Shown here: positions 19,966 through 28,665 of the stretch, piece after piece | How the letters are laid out: every line of letters starts with the position of its first letter | How positions within the stretch are numbered: the stretch's first letter is position 1 | Source: Candidatus Kapaibacterium sp. | GTDB taxonomy: Bacteria; Bacteroidota; Ignavibacteria; Kapaibacteriales; UBA4661 | Assembly (NCBI GenBank): GCA_025455065.1 | Contig: JALONG010000021.1 | Coordinates: 91,662-155,661, forward strand | DNA length: 64,000 nt | Reading direction: 5' to 3' | Position numbers and translations under genes: made by a program | Notes under the pieces: model-generated | Database searches by the model: none | What the model was told of the DNA's origin: nothing | Seen by the model: only the letters and a program-made list of their open reading frames with translations

Positions 19966-22068
19966 TTATTCGTGATGTTGCTGTACAAAAAGGGGAATGT
20001 GGAGAATAACTCTTGTCCCAACGGGAACACCATTATCATCGTGCAAATCAACATACTGAACATTCTGTATTTGCAAATGGAGCTTTGAAAGAAGCGACAA
20101 ACGCTCCTCATTAACGCGGGTAGAACGTGATAAACCTTGGTAGAAAGTGCTTTTTGAATACACCGCTTTTGCTTTGACACGCCCGACACCGTTATCTTCG
20201 ACCACACACAAAAGAAATTCCTTCCCTTCAATCTGCGTGATGGAAAAATCAACCAGCAACCTTCCCTGCCTTCTTCTGTCAGGATTCATTGCATTAAAAT
20301 CCTGCAAAAGCCCCAGACCGTATTTGACCGAGTTCTCAATGTAAGGCTGAATCAGCATAGAAGGGATGTACAACTGAATTTGGCTTGTCGAAAGGCTATG
20401 CGTGATGTCGTAATCAAACGTGTAATCCATTCTCAGTTGTTCAAGCGCAATATACACTTTGAGAAATTCAATTGCATCAAGAATTTTTACCGTACTGTGG
20501 TCGCTATGCTCCAAGACGATTCTGAACAGTTTCGCCAGAATGCGGATGTAGTAAGAAGCCTGTTCCACTTTATTGTCCATCACTAAGGATTCCACCGCCG
20601 CAAGGGAATTATAGACAAAGTGCGGCTTCATTTGTAATTGCAAGGTTTGTAAGCGCAAGGTTGCAATTTGTGCATCCAGCGATTTTTTTTCCTGCTCCGT
20701 GCGCACATACTCTTGCTCACGCTGAAGTTGTACGCGCAGTGTCCGTACCAGATACAGCAATGCTAAAACGAAGCAGCCCACAGTACCGGCGGTGATGGAG
20801 AGGACAATCGGAAACGTTACCAGAGGCGAATAGCGGCTAAAAAAAAGTATTTCGTTGGCATCAACGTTGGAAGCAACGGGAATAATTTCCCGTAATATTT
20901 CTACGGTCGTATTTGGCGAATTATCACCGTTTTTACCACCCAAAATCACCAAACATTTCTCCGCCAACGTACCGGATTCCGAAAAAACAGGCAACGCCAG
21001 CACGAGCGGCTCTTTGCGCGGGGAAGCAAGCACGGGACCTTGTGTATGCTTTTGTGACAGCATATCTATCCATACCGTTGCCGAATCGCACTGCCCGTGG
21101 TTATTAACACCGCCAACAACAAGCAGTGTATCATTATTCCATTGTCCGACACCAAAAGCTGTTCGCTCAAGAGCAATGCCGGAAACAGGGCGATATCCGG
21201 TAAAATTCTCAATAAACACATTCGGCGCTGAACTCAGCGAATCAGTAGGCTTATGGTTGCCCCAAACGACGGTGCGCTGGTCATAAAGACGTAAGTACCG
21301 AAGCGCGTCTAAGCGTGGAAGAACAGCATCAGGGCTTTCCCAAGACTTTTTTTTCTCATTGTACGCATAGATAAGGCATTTTCCATTGGGATTCCCGCAC
21401 TCCGAAGCGATAATCACGGGTTTAGGAAATTGAAAAACCGTCGAGACAAAACAAATTGCATTCAAAACAGGCGAAGGTAATGGAGCAACCATCGTACTCT
21501 GACCTGTCTTGATATTCAGGACTTCACAGGAAGCAATAGCCGCACCGTCGGGATTGTTGCCTCCGCAAATAAGTATTTCTTCATTGCTGATAAATGTAGC
21601 AAGCGGCTTAATGCGGGGAACACGTATTTTCCCGATTTGCCGCCACGAGCGGTAAAATCGGTCATAATACTCACAAATGTCCGTTGGTTTATTGCCACTG
21701 CTGACACCGCCAATAACAACGAGGTTTGAATCACCGTTTTGCACCAGTGCCGCCTCTGCATGAGGAACGTTCAGTGGCAATGCACTCTGAACCGTATGCT
21801 GCTTGACATCAATAACTTCGCAGTGTTGTATCGGCACGGCGCGACCGAGCGAATCGTGATGATAACCGCCAATAACAAGCACTTGATGAGCATTGATAAT
21901 TGCTACATTTCCGCGAAGATGATGAAATTTCATTTGCCCGACAGCCTCCCATCGGCGCTGTTGCTGGAGTAAGTCTTGCTGTGCATTACCACAGAGATAA
22001 GCACTGTGTAGAACCATTGTAGCGACAATGAACACAATGCTTCTGGAGAATAAGGTGTTGTTGGGCAT
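19966..22068 (-). CDS. LytS-type histidine kinase with an extracytoplasmic Kelch sensor
   Basis: A 700-aa membrane sensor kinase. Signal peptide or anchor at 8-30. Kelch-type repeats span about 35-400, each with a hydrophobic beta strand and GG pair (VIGGYHHD, VIGGVSS, ICGGNNPDG, VVGGVNNHG, ILGGKNGDN), predicting a beta-propeller outside the membrane. One transmembrane helix lies at about 413-437, then a coiled coil, then a His_kinase domain with phospho-acceptor H in QMKPHFVYNS (about 480) and the ATP-binding N box in QPYIENSVKYGL. The usual motif is NPHFLFNS; here Asn is Lys. The DNGVG loop of the ATPase fold is present. It lies 37 bases after a kinase-less Kelch paralogue and 17 bases before its LytTR regulator. 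Kelch propellers as the input of a LytS kinase are unusual to my knowledge. Confidence 0.88.
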   Translation of the reverse strand: MPNNTLFSRSIVFIVATMVLHSAYLCGNAQQDLLQQQRRWEAVGQMKFHHLRGNVAIINAHQVLVIGGYHHDSLGRAVPIQHCEVIDVKQHTVQSALPLNVPHAEAALVQNGDSNLVVIGGVSSGNKPTDICEYYDRFYRSWRQIGKIRVPRIKPLATFISNEEILICGGNNPDGAAIASCEVLNIKTGQSTMVAPLPSPVLNAICFVSTVFQFPKPVIIASECGNPNGKCLIYAYNEKKKSWESPDAVLPRLDALRYLRLYDQRTVVWGNHKPTDSLSSAPNVFIENFTGYRPVSGIALERTAFGVGQWNNDTLLVVGGVNNHGQCDSATVWIDMLSQKHTQGPVLASPRKEPLVLALPVFSESGTLAEKCLVILGGKNGDNSPNTTVEILREIIPVASNVDANEILFFSRYSPLVTFPIVLSITAGTVGCFVLALLYLVRTLRVQLQREQEYVRTEQEKKSLDAQIATLRLQTLQLQMKPHFVYNSLAAVESLVMDNKVEQASYYIRILAKLFRIVLEHSDHSTVKILDAIEFLKVYIALEQLRMDYTFDYDITHSLSTSQIQLYIPSMLIQPYIENSVKYGLGLLQDFNAMNPDRRRQGRLLVDFSITQIEGKEFLLCVVEDNGVGRVKAKAVYSKSTFYQGLSRSTRVNEERLSLLSKLHLQIQNVQYVDLHDDNGVPVGTRVILHIPLFVQQHHE

Positions 22069-22105
22069 TGCAATAATCCGATTGGGAAAGAAAAGCGCTT
22101 GAAAC

Positions 22106-23497
22106 TTAGTTTCGGAGTATGTTTCGTGATTTTCTTCGTATCTGTACGACTTGGTACAAGAGATATATCAACGAAAGTATCAGCGCAATAATAAATGCTG
22201 AAAGGATACCGATAAACTGCGCCGACGAAAAAATCTTTTTCCAGCGCAACACGGAAATTTCTTCGCTTGGAGTTTGGACAAACGTTGGGTTATTTGCCTC
22301 TAATATCTCAATGCTTCCGAGAGTTACGTCATTAGCGCCAAGTCCACCCAACACCACAGCACAGGCGCTCACCTGTTTGCCATGTTTGTCATAACGGGGA
22401 AATGAATGGAGAGCCATAGTACGCCGCGCCTCTCGCAAAGGCGGACCATATGAACACATACCCGTTCTTCTGTCGAACCATTCGGTTTGGTTATATACTT
22501 CATAATTATCAGTACCGCCGACAATCAACGATATTTCACTATTCCACGACTGTACACCGCAATTCGTACGCGCAATCAATGAATTCCCCGCGACAACCAT
22601 CCCTTGCTCTGTTTCAAGGCAAATTGCTTTTAAGGTATTATTTCTTGGGTAATTGTTTGTTTGAAAATAATACGATCTGCCACCGCCAACAGAAAGCGTA
22701 GCTTGATTGTCCAATAACGTGCATACACCAAATCCATGCGACGCTATCGGCATTTCACCTTCATATTTCCATTGATTTGACAAGTTGTCAAACGAGTACA
22801 CTCCTGAAAGCCTGTATGCACCGCCGCCGCCGGTACGCCCACCGAGAAACAAGTGTTTGCCTTTTTTCCAAACCTTACTTTCTACGGTAATCCCGCCAGA
22901 AATCTTTACGGGAAAATCTTGTACAACTTTACTTTTACCTGTACGGATATTAAAAATTTCTGCCTCAGCAGTTATCGCACCATAGTTTACCTCAGCATAT
23001 CCACCAACAACAAGGATTTTGTCAGAATCGAGAAGTGCAACACTATGATCATGGCGACCTATTTGTAACGAGCCAATTTCTTTCCATGTACGAGATTTTC
23101 TATCATACATTTCACACACTCGAGTTGTGGTGCTGTCAGTATTTAAGCCGCTTACAACAATAATATTTGAATCCGCAGTTTGTATATAAGCAGTCTTGGC
23201 ACACGGCACATTCAAACTTCCGGTTTTATATACTTGGCGTTTTTTCACATCAATGATTTCACAAGTTTGAAGAACGCTGCCCCTGCGACGACTGGACTGC
23301 TCCCCTAATTGCTCTCCAAACCCACCAAACACCAATACCTTTTCATCTCCAATAACCGCCGACCGAAAAAGAAAACGCTTTTCCAGTAAATGCCCCATAA
23401 TCTTCCATTGCAATTCTTCAGAACGAAGCGGCAATGAACACAGCAGCAGCATAGATATTACTGCTATCGGCAGCCATTTAGATGTGCAGTGCGACAT
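22106..23497 (-). CDS. Kelch-repeat membrane protein A (kinase-less paralogue)
   Basis: A 463-aa protein of the same design as the kinase downstream but without the kinase. Signal peptide 8-26 (SLPLRSEE), Kelch repeats about 30-400 (VLVFGGF, IIVVSGL, ILVVGGY, LFLGGR, SVGGGR, LIVGGT, VVLGGLG), one transmembrane helix near 424-447 and a short basic tail (RRKSRN) that would stop transfer. ATG at 23497. No Shine-Dalgarno sequence is seen, which is normal for the phylum. It has clear end-to-end similarity to protein B at 23611-25017; the last 155 bases are almost identical. Inference: a surface ligand-binding co-receptor or competitor of the Kelch kinase. No catalytic motif is visible. Confidence 0.82.
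   Translation of the reverse strand: MSHCTSKWLPIAVISMLLLCSLPLRSEELQWKIMGHLLEKRFLFRSAVIGDEKVLVFGGFGEQLGEQSSRRRGSVLQTCEIIDVKKRQVYKTGSLNVPCAKTAYIQTADSNIIVVSGLNTDSTTTRVCEMYDRKSRTWKEIGSLQIGRHDHSVALLDSDKILVVGGYAEVNYGAITAEAEIFNIRTGKSKVVQDFPVKISGGITVESKVWKKGKHLFLGGRTGGGGAYRLSGVYSFDNLSNQWKYEGEMPIASHGFGVCTLLDNQATLSVGGGRSYYFQTNNYPRNNTLKAICLETEQGMVVAGNSLIARTNCGVQSWNSEISLIVGGTDNYEVYNQTEWFDRRTGMCSYGPPLREARRTMALHSFPRYDKHGKQVSACAVVLGGLGANDVTLGSIEILEANNPTFVQTPSEEISVLRWKKIFSSAQFIGILSAFIIALILSLIYLLYQVVQIRRKSRNILRN
22122..22276. repeat. Near-identical 155-base segment shared by Kelch A and Kelch B
   Basis: Bases 22122-22276 and 23642-23796 differ at only two positions by my reading. They encode the C-terminal stalk, membrane helix and tail of the two Kelch proteins. 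The central propeller regions differ far more, which suggests recent gene conversion rather than simple age of duplication. Confidence 0.85.
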
Positions 23498-23610
23498 AGC
23501 ATTTACTTGTAAGAGGATACGTTAATAATTGACAAAACCGTACCACAAAGCCTCTGTAACAAGGCATAAAATCTTGTTTTTTCGGTGCTTTGACTTCAGC
23601 TCCGCTTCGG

Positions 23611-25017
23611 TCAAATACCGTTACTCAAAGGCAATGATGTTTTTCGTGATTTTCTTCGTATCTGTATGACTTGGTACAAGAGATATATCAACGAAAGTAT
23701 CAGCGCAATAATAAATGCTGAAAGGATACCGATAAACTGCGCTGACGAAAAAATCTTTTTCCAGCGCAACACGGAAATTTCTTCGCTTGGAGTTTGAATA
23801 AACGTCGGATTACTTGCTTCCAATATCTCAATGCTTCCGAGATCTATGTCATTAGCTCCAATCCCGCCTATAACCACAATGCGGACACCCGATTGCTTGC
23901 CAAATTTATCATAATTGTAGAATGAGTACGCCTCCATTTTTCTACGTGCTTCATTCAAAGCGGGTCCGACGCAACCCAGTCCCGCTCTTGTGTCAAACCA
24001 CTCCGTTTGATAAAAAGTATCATAGCCGTTCCCACCTCCTATAATCAAACATACCTCTTCATTCCAAGGTTGCACTTTTGCTTGATAACGCCCTATGAGC
24101 ATTTTCCCAATGCTCAAAAATCCATCTTCTGTTTCAATACTTATATCTCTTGAAATAAAATGTTCTCTAGAATTCGTAATCGCATAATTCAATTTTCCTC
24201 TACCGCCAACACATACCATTGCATTGCTCCTTGGAAACAAACCAATGCCCATAGCATGAACAGCAGTTGGCATTTCTCCTTCATATTTCCATTGGTAGGA
24301 GATAATATCAAAAGAATAAATACGGGAAAGCATATGAGTTCCCTGACCATCTGTACGCCCACTCATGAGGAGTTGCTGCTTAGGCTTCCAAATATTGCTT
24401 TGAAATGCGATTCCATCTACTATTGTACATGGAAAATTATTAACAAATGTACTTTGTCCGGTACGAATATCAAAAATTTCCGCCTCTGCTGTTATCGCAC
24501 CATAGTTTGCCTCAGCATATCCGCCAACAACGAGAATTTTATCCGAACCAAGTAGCAAAACAATATGATCATGGCGGCCTATTTGCAGTGAACCAATTTT
24601 TTTCCATGTATGAGATTTTCTGTCATACAGTTCACACAATCGAGTCGTGGTACTGTCAGTATTTAATCCACTTACAACAATAATATTGGAGTCTGGAGTT
24701 TGTACAAAAGCGGTCATAGCACGTGGTACATTCAAACTTCCGGTTTTATACACTTGGCGTTTTTTTACATCAACGATTTCGCAAGTAGAAAGAACACTAC
24801 CTCTACGGCGGTGCAACTGCTCCCCTAATTGACCAGAAAAACCACCAAAAACCAATATCTTCTCATCTCCAATCACTGCTGACTGAAAAAGAAAGCGCTT
24901 TTCCAACAAATGCCCCATAATCTTCCATTGCAATTCTTCAGAACGAAGCGGCAATGAACTCAACAAAAAAATATTTATTGCCGCTATCAGCAGCCATTCA
25001 AGTATGTGGCGCAGCAT
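23611..25017 (-). CDS. Kelch-repeat membrane protein B (kinase-less paralogue)
   Basis: A 468-aa paralogue of protein A. The frame stays open upstream to a TTG at 25155, but I chose ATG at 25017 because it gives a proper signal peptide (MLRHILEWLLIAA to SLPLRSEE) aligned with that of protein A. Kelch repeats (VFGGFSG, VVSGL, VVGGYAE, MSGRTDG, VCVGGRG, LIIGGGN, VVIGGIG), a C-terminal transmembrane helix and the RRKSRK tail match A. It is the first gene of the cluster that continues through protein A, the kinase and the response regulator. The upstream leader (25037-25100) is also duplicated before protein A (23520-23582), so each copy may have its own control region. Confidence 0.82.
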   Translation of the reverse strand: MLRHILEWLLIAAINIFLLSSLPLRSEELQWKIMGHLLEKRFLFQSAVIGDEKILVFGGFSGQLGEQLHRRRGSVLSTCEIVDVKKRQVYKTGSLNVPRAMTAFVQTPDSNIIVVSGLNTDSTTTRLCELYDRKSHTWKKIGSLQIGRHDHIVLLLGSDKILVVGGYAEANYGAITAEAEIFDIRTGQSTFVNNFPCTIVDGIAFQSNIWKPKQQLLMSGRTDGQGTHMLSRIYSFDIISYQWKYEGEMPTAVHAMGIGLFPRSNAMVCVGGRGKLNYAITNSREHFISRDISIETEDGFLSIGKMLIGRYQAKVQPWNEEVCLIIGGGNGYDTFYQTEWFDTRAGLGCVGPALNEARRKMEAYSFYNYDKFGKQSGVRIVVIGGIGANDIDLGSIEILEASNPTFIQTPSEEISVLRWKKIFSSAQFIGILSAFIIALILSLIYLLYQVIQIRRKSRKTSLPLSNGI

Positions 25018-25155
25018 AATGTTTGCCCATAAAAAGAAAAAGACTTCAATAATTGACAAAACCGTACCACAAAGCCCCTGCAACAAGGTACAAAACCTTG
25101 CTTTTTGGAATCTTGTGATACGGTCTGTTTCATTTCTTCTATTTGGCGCAATCAA

Positions 25156-26655
25156 TTAATACGCCACCGCAAACAACACACGCTGCTTCGAGGGTTTGCC
25201 CGAATAAATACACTTCCCGTCTTCTTCAGCAGAATCAAACGGGATGCAGCGAATCGTGGCTTTGGTTTCTTCTTTGATTTTCAGTTCCGTTTCGGTTGTG
25301 CCGTCCCAATGCGCCAGCGCAAAGCCGCCTTTTTGCTCCATCATCGCTTTGAAGTCATCGTAAGAATCTACGGTGCGTGTGTTTGCTGTGCGGAAATTCA
25401 GTGCTTTGTTGTACATATTCTGTTGGATTTCTTCCAAGAGCCCATGAACAGTGTTTTCGATGCCATCAATCTGTGCAACGGTCTTTGCACCATCTTCACC
25501 ACGCTCTTTGTCGCGGCGCGAAACCTCAATCGTACCGTTTTGCAAATCTCGCTCACCCAGCGCCAAGCGCACCGGAACGCCGCGCATTTCCCAATCCGCA
25601 AACTTAAAGCCCGGTGTGAGACTGTCGCGCAAATCGTACTTCACCGATATTCCCTTGCTGCGAAGCGCTTTTTGAATTTCTTCTACCTTTACAGAAATTG
25701 CCTTTAGCTGTTCCTCGTTTTTGTAAATCGGCACAATGACCGCTTGAATCGGCGCAAGGCGCGGCGGCAGCACCAAGCCGTTATCGTCGGAATGCGCCAT
25801 AATGAGCGCTCCCATAAGGCGCGTACTTACGCCCCATGACGTTCCCCAGACGTATTCGAGCTTGTTTTCTTTATTGGAGAACTGCACATCAAACGCCTTC
25901 GCAAAATTCTGTCCCAAAAAGTGCGACGTTCCCGCTTGAAGCGCCTTCCCGTCTTGCATCATCGCTTCGATGCAAAGGGTTTCTTCGGCTCCGGCAAAGC
26001 GCTCATTCGCTGTTTTTGCGCCTTTGATAACAGGTACAGCCATAACATTTTCAGCAAATTCTGCATAAACTTCCAACATTTGTTTGGTTTCTGCCATTGC
26101 CTCCTCAGCACTTGCGTGGGCGGTATGCCCTTCTTGCCAGAGAAATTCCGTTGTGCGCAAAAAGAGGCGCGTCCGCATTTCCCAGCGCACGACATTTGCC
26201 CATTGGTTGATAAGAAGCGGCAAATCACGGTAGGACTGAATCCAATTTTTGTACGTGTTCCAAATCACGGCTTCCGATGTCGGACGCACGATGAGTTCTT
26301 CTTCCAAGCGGGATTCGGGATCTACGATAAGCGCACCTTTTTTATTCGGGTCAGTTTTTAAGCGGTAATGCGTTACCACCGCACATTCTTTTGCAAACCC
26401 TTCGGCATGACCTTCTTCTTTTTCCAAAAAACTTTTCGGAACAAAGAGCGGGAAATATGCGTTAGTGTGTCCGGTGTCTTTGAACATTTTGTCCAGCGAT
26501 TGCTGCATTTTTTCCCAAATCGAATAGCCGTAAGGCTTAATGACCATGCAACCGCGCACGGCGGAGTTTTCTGCTAAATCGGCGCGTTTCACAAGGTCGT
26601 TGTACCATTCGGAGTAGTTTTCACTGCGTTTGGGAAGGGCGGCTTTGTTGCTCAT
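25156..26655 (-). CDS. proS: Prolyl-tRNA synthetase (archaeal/eukaryotic type)
   Basis: Charges tRNA-Pro with proline in the cytoplasm. The 499-aa length, absence of the editing insertion of the E. coli type and the C-terminal extension ending in Tyr (VLFAVAY) mark the archaeal/eukaryotic form, which many Bacteroidota use. Class II motifs are visible: motif 2 as [20 protein letters not shown], motif 3 with [12 protein letters not shown], followed by the anticodon-binding domain (about 290-400). ATG at 26655 with GGAGG directly upstream. It lies upstream of the Kelch genes on the same strand, but a 138-base gap with a small hairpin near 25083-25113 separates them. Confidence 0.95.
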   Translation of the reverse strand: MSNKAALPKRSENYSEWYNDLVKRADLAENSAVRGCMVIKPYGYSIWEKMQQSLDKMFKDTGHTNAYFPLFVPKSFLEKEEGHAEGFAKECAVVTHYRLKTDPNKKGALIVDPESRLEEELIVRPTSEAVIWNTYKNWIQSYRDLPLLINQWANVVRWEMRTRLFLRTTEFLWQEGHTAHASAEEAMAETKQMLEVYAEFAENVMAVPVIKGAKTANERFAGAEETLCIEAMMQDGKALQAGTSHFLGQNFAKAFDVQFSNKENKLEYVWGTSWGVSTRLMGALIMAHSDDNGLVLPPRLAPIQAVIVPIYKNEEQLKAISVKVEEIQKALRSKGISVKYDLRDSLTPGFKFADWEMRGVPVRLALGERDLQNGTIEVSRRDKERGEDGAKTVAQIDGIENTVHGLLEEIQQNMYNKALNFRTANTRTVDSYDDFKAMMEQKGGFALAHWDGTTETELKIKEETKATIRCIPFDSAEEDGKCIYSGKPSKQRVLFAVAY

Positions 26656-26767
26656 GGAGGAGGTCTTAGGTTATGGGTTAGAGGTTATAGTTTTTTTTTC
26701 GTTTGAGAACAATGTCATTGAGTGTAGGTTTTATGCGGCTGCGAGAGTGATAAGGGTATAAAATATC

Positions 26768-27073
26768 TCATGCACGCCCGACAAGTTTTCGGTATTGATT
26801 GAGAAGTTTGTTGTATTCTTCGTGAGTGCCAATCCAAAACCAAACAATCACCTTTTTCTCCACCATTTTACCAAGAGTTCGGTGCGTTCTGCCAATCTCA
26901 GCACTCCAAATGTTCCCGAATTTGTTCTCAAAGTTCGTGGTAGGATTAAACGGTTCAGCAGACCAGAGTTTGTAGTTTGCGCGGGCTTGCTTTTGCTTGG
27001 CGGGTGGCAATTTTGCAAAACATTTACGAAAATTTGCAGAGACGTGGGATTCAATACTATGGGATTCAATCAC
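26768..27073 (-). CDS. RelE/ParE-superfamily toxin
   Basis: A 101-aa basic protein resembling RelE/ParE or HigB-like toxins, which act as ribosome-dependent mRNA interferases or gyrase poisons. The core reads FRKCFAKLPPAKQKQARANY and IWSAEIGRTHRTLG, ending VIVWFWIGTHEEYNKLL; the WxWIGTHxEYxKLL ending is typical of one RelE-like subfamily. An ORF reaches back to 27148, but GTG at 27073 is the likely start: it overlaps the stop of the antitoxin gene by eight bases (GTGATTGA) and gives the usual length of about 100 aa. The exact subfamily and target cannot be read from the sequence. Confidence 0.78.
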   Translation of the reverse strand: MIESHSIESHVSANFRKCFAKLPPAKQKQARANYKLWSAEPFNPTTNFENKFGNIWSAEIGRTHRTLGKMVEKKVIVWFWIGTHEEYNKLLNQYRKLVGRA

Positions 27074-27320
27074 CCCAGCCTCCTTTGTGCGTCTTCCCTG
27101 CACGATACTCGCGTTCAGCTTCGTCGCCAAGCAATGCCAAAAGCGCAATGGAATCTTCCGACATCAAGGTTTCATCCCATTTGTCAGCATAAGAAGGCTG
27201 CTTTTTTGAACGCGCCGAATATTGCAAATCTGATGCCGAATCATCGGCAGAAACACCACCCGCACGTTCTGTCTGTGCAAGAGGTGAAGTTTCTATGAGA
27301 GAATCGTGCGATGTGAGCAT
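27066..27320 (-). CDS. Putative antitoxin of the RelE-like pair
   Basis: A small acidic protein of 84 aa, starting at ATG 27320 (an ORF extends further upstream from a poorer start). The N-terminal half is Ser/Ala-rich and probably disordered. The C-terminal half (DKWDETLMSEDSIALLALLGDEAEREYRAGKT) looks like the helix plus toxin-wrapping tail of small antitoxins. Its stop overlaps the toxin start, so translation is coupled in the usual antitoxin-first order. The call rests mainly on context; no named DNA-binding domain is evident. Confidence 0.65.
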   Translation of the reverse strand: MLTSHDSLIETSPLAQTERAGGVSADDSASDLQYSARSKKQPSYADKWDETLMSEDSIALLALLGDEAEREYRAGKTHKGGWGD

Positions 27321-27425
27321 AATTGCCAAGAAAAAAGATGCAGATGAACAGTGATTACACAAACGAAAATTGCAAATATTCTGCGATTTTACCAAGATTT
27401 CATCAAAACTTCGCCAGAACATACT

Positions 27426-28487
27426 TCATTGCTTATTCTCTAGGCGTTTCTTCAAATTCTCCGCAATCGTCTTTGCCGTATCTGCCGCAGAATCCGCAAT
27501 GCCACTGACTTTCGCGGCAAGCGGGTCGCTCGAATTTGCTAATTCTTCTTTGTATTTTTTCGCGGCGGATTTGATATTATCCATCACGCTTTCCTGCTTT
27601 GCATCCTCAGGCGTGGCGTAATGCGGCGCGTTGAAAGCACGTGGTGAAGCGTCATTGCCTTGAGCAAAGCCCCCGCTCAATATGCGGGCGTATTCGCCGG
27701 AATCCACCCACTTTTTAAGTTCCACCAAGCGCAACACGGGAAAAGGATGCGTTTCACCCAGCAAGTTTAAGATTTTATGAACACTATCAACCATAGTTCC
27801 ACCGGATTCATACTCGTAAGCCTGCGCAAAAAATTCGTTGATGTTCATTTCCGAAACCTGTCGCCCGCCCGCCAATTTCATCTCCAAGGTATAGCAAACA
27901 TCGGGGTCTTGCACGACCAGCAAACCCGCACGGTCACAGGAAAGTTCGCTTTTTCGGTACCATTCCATAAGCGCCATGCGGACAGCCATCACTGCTGCAC
28001 CTCCAAGCGGAATACTCGACAAAATTGGCATGGTAAAGTTTGTCAGCAAGACCAAAAGCGTAGAATACAACAAATGTCCCGACAAACAATGCCCCAATTC
28101 ATGCGCTATCACCGCCAGCAATTCTTCTTCCGAAAGCGTCTCCAAAAGCGAAGAGTTCAGCATAATAAACGGGCGTTCCATACCGACAGCACGGGCATTG
28201 ACAAAAGGACTTGCCGAGACGTAGAGTTCCGGCGTTTGCTTGACATCAAGGATGTGGCAGGCTTCGCGGAAGAGCGTATTCACTTTGGCGAACTGCCGCT
28301 CCGAAACGCGCACCGCCGACGACAATGCCACTAAACGCAAGGAACGTTCTGTGGTTGCACCAATCATTTTTTGCAAAAGTGTGTCCAAGCCCGGAACCGA
28401 TTGCAACGTGGAAAGTGCCGCACGGTCGGCGGGATGCTCCCACGCACGGGGGCTGATGTTCGGGAAAATAACTTTGGAACGGCGCAT
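27426..28487 (-). CDS. M48-family zinc metalloprotease
   Basis: A 353-aa HtpX/Ste24-related peptidase. Zinc-binding HELGH at 129-133, third ligand E181 in ELSCDRAG with the helper D185 (ExxxD). A hydrophobic helix pair (about 139-172) between them may touch the membrane, as in M48 enzymes. The C-terminal 90 residues are polar and charged (KSAAKKYKEEL, KKRLENKQ), a probable coiled or disordered tail. The substrate is unknown; related enzymes degrade misfolded membrane proteins. ATG at 28487. No operon partner is certain: 105 bases separate it from the antitoxin downstream. Confidence 0.88.
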   Translation of the reverse strand: MRRSKVIFPNISPRAWEHPADRAALSTLQSVPGLDTLLQKMIGATTERSLRLVALSSAVRVSERQFAKVNTLFREACHILDVKQTPELYVSASPFVNARAVGMERPFIMLNSSLLETLSEEELLAVIAHELGHCLSGHLLYSTLLVLLTNFTMPILSSIPLGGAAVMAVRMALMEWYRKSELSCDRAGLLVVQDPDVCYTLEMKLAGGRQVSEMNINEFFAQAYEYESGGTMVDSVHKILNLLGETHPFPVLRLVELKKWVDSGEYARILSGGFAQGNDASPRAFNAPHYATPEDAKQESVMDNIKSAAKKYKEELANSSDPLAAKVSGIADSAADTAKTIAENLKKRLENKQ

Positions 28488-28552
28488 AGCGGTTGTAGCA
28501 AAAAATGGGAAAAAACGAAATTACAAAAAATCCGTGCATTGCCTCTGCATAC

Positions 28553-28594
28553 CTAAAAAAAACGTAGAGACACTGCACTTGCAATGTCTCTACG
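28553..28594 (-). terminator. Rho-independent terminator of the desaturase gene
   Basis: A perfect 10-bp stem, CGTAGAGACA (28563-28572) with TGTCTCTACG (28585-28594), is followed on the minus strand by at least eight T residues. It lies about 70 bases past the desaturase stop at 28666 and insulates the M48 gene. Confidence 0.85.
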
Positions 28595-28665
28595 CAATAC
28601 AAACACAAAATGTTACGATACGTCAGCGAAATCATACGTCTCAAAAATCAGGACGGATAGCAACC

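Noticed and set aside
25083..25113. Small hairpin CAAGGT/ACCTTG between proS and Kelch B
   Set aside because: Only six pairs and no T-run on the minus strand; the similar sequence before Kelch A suggests it is part of the duplicated leader, not a terminator.
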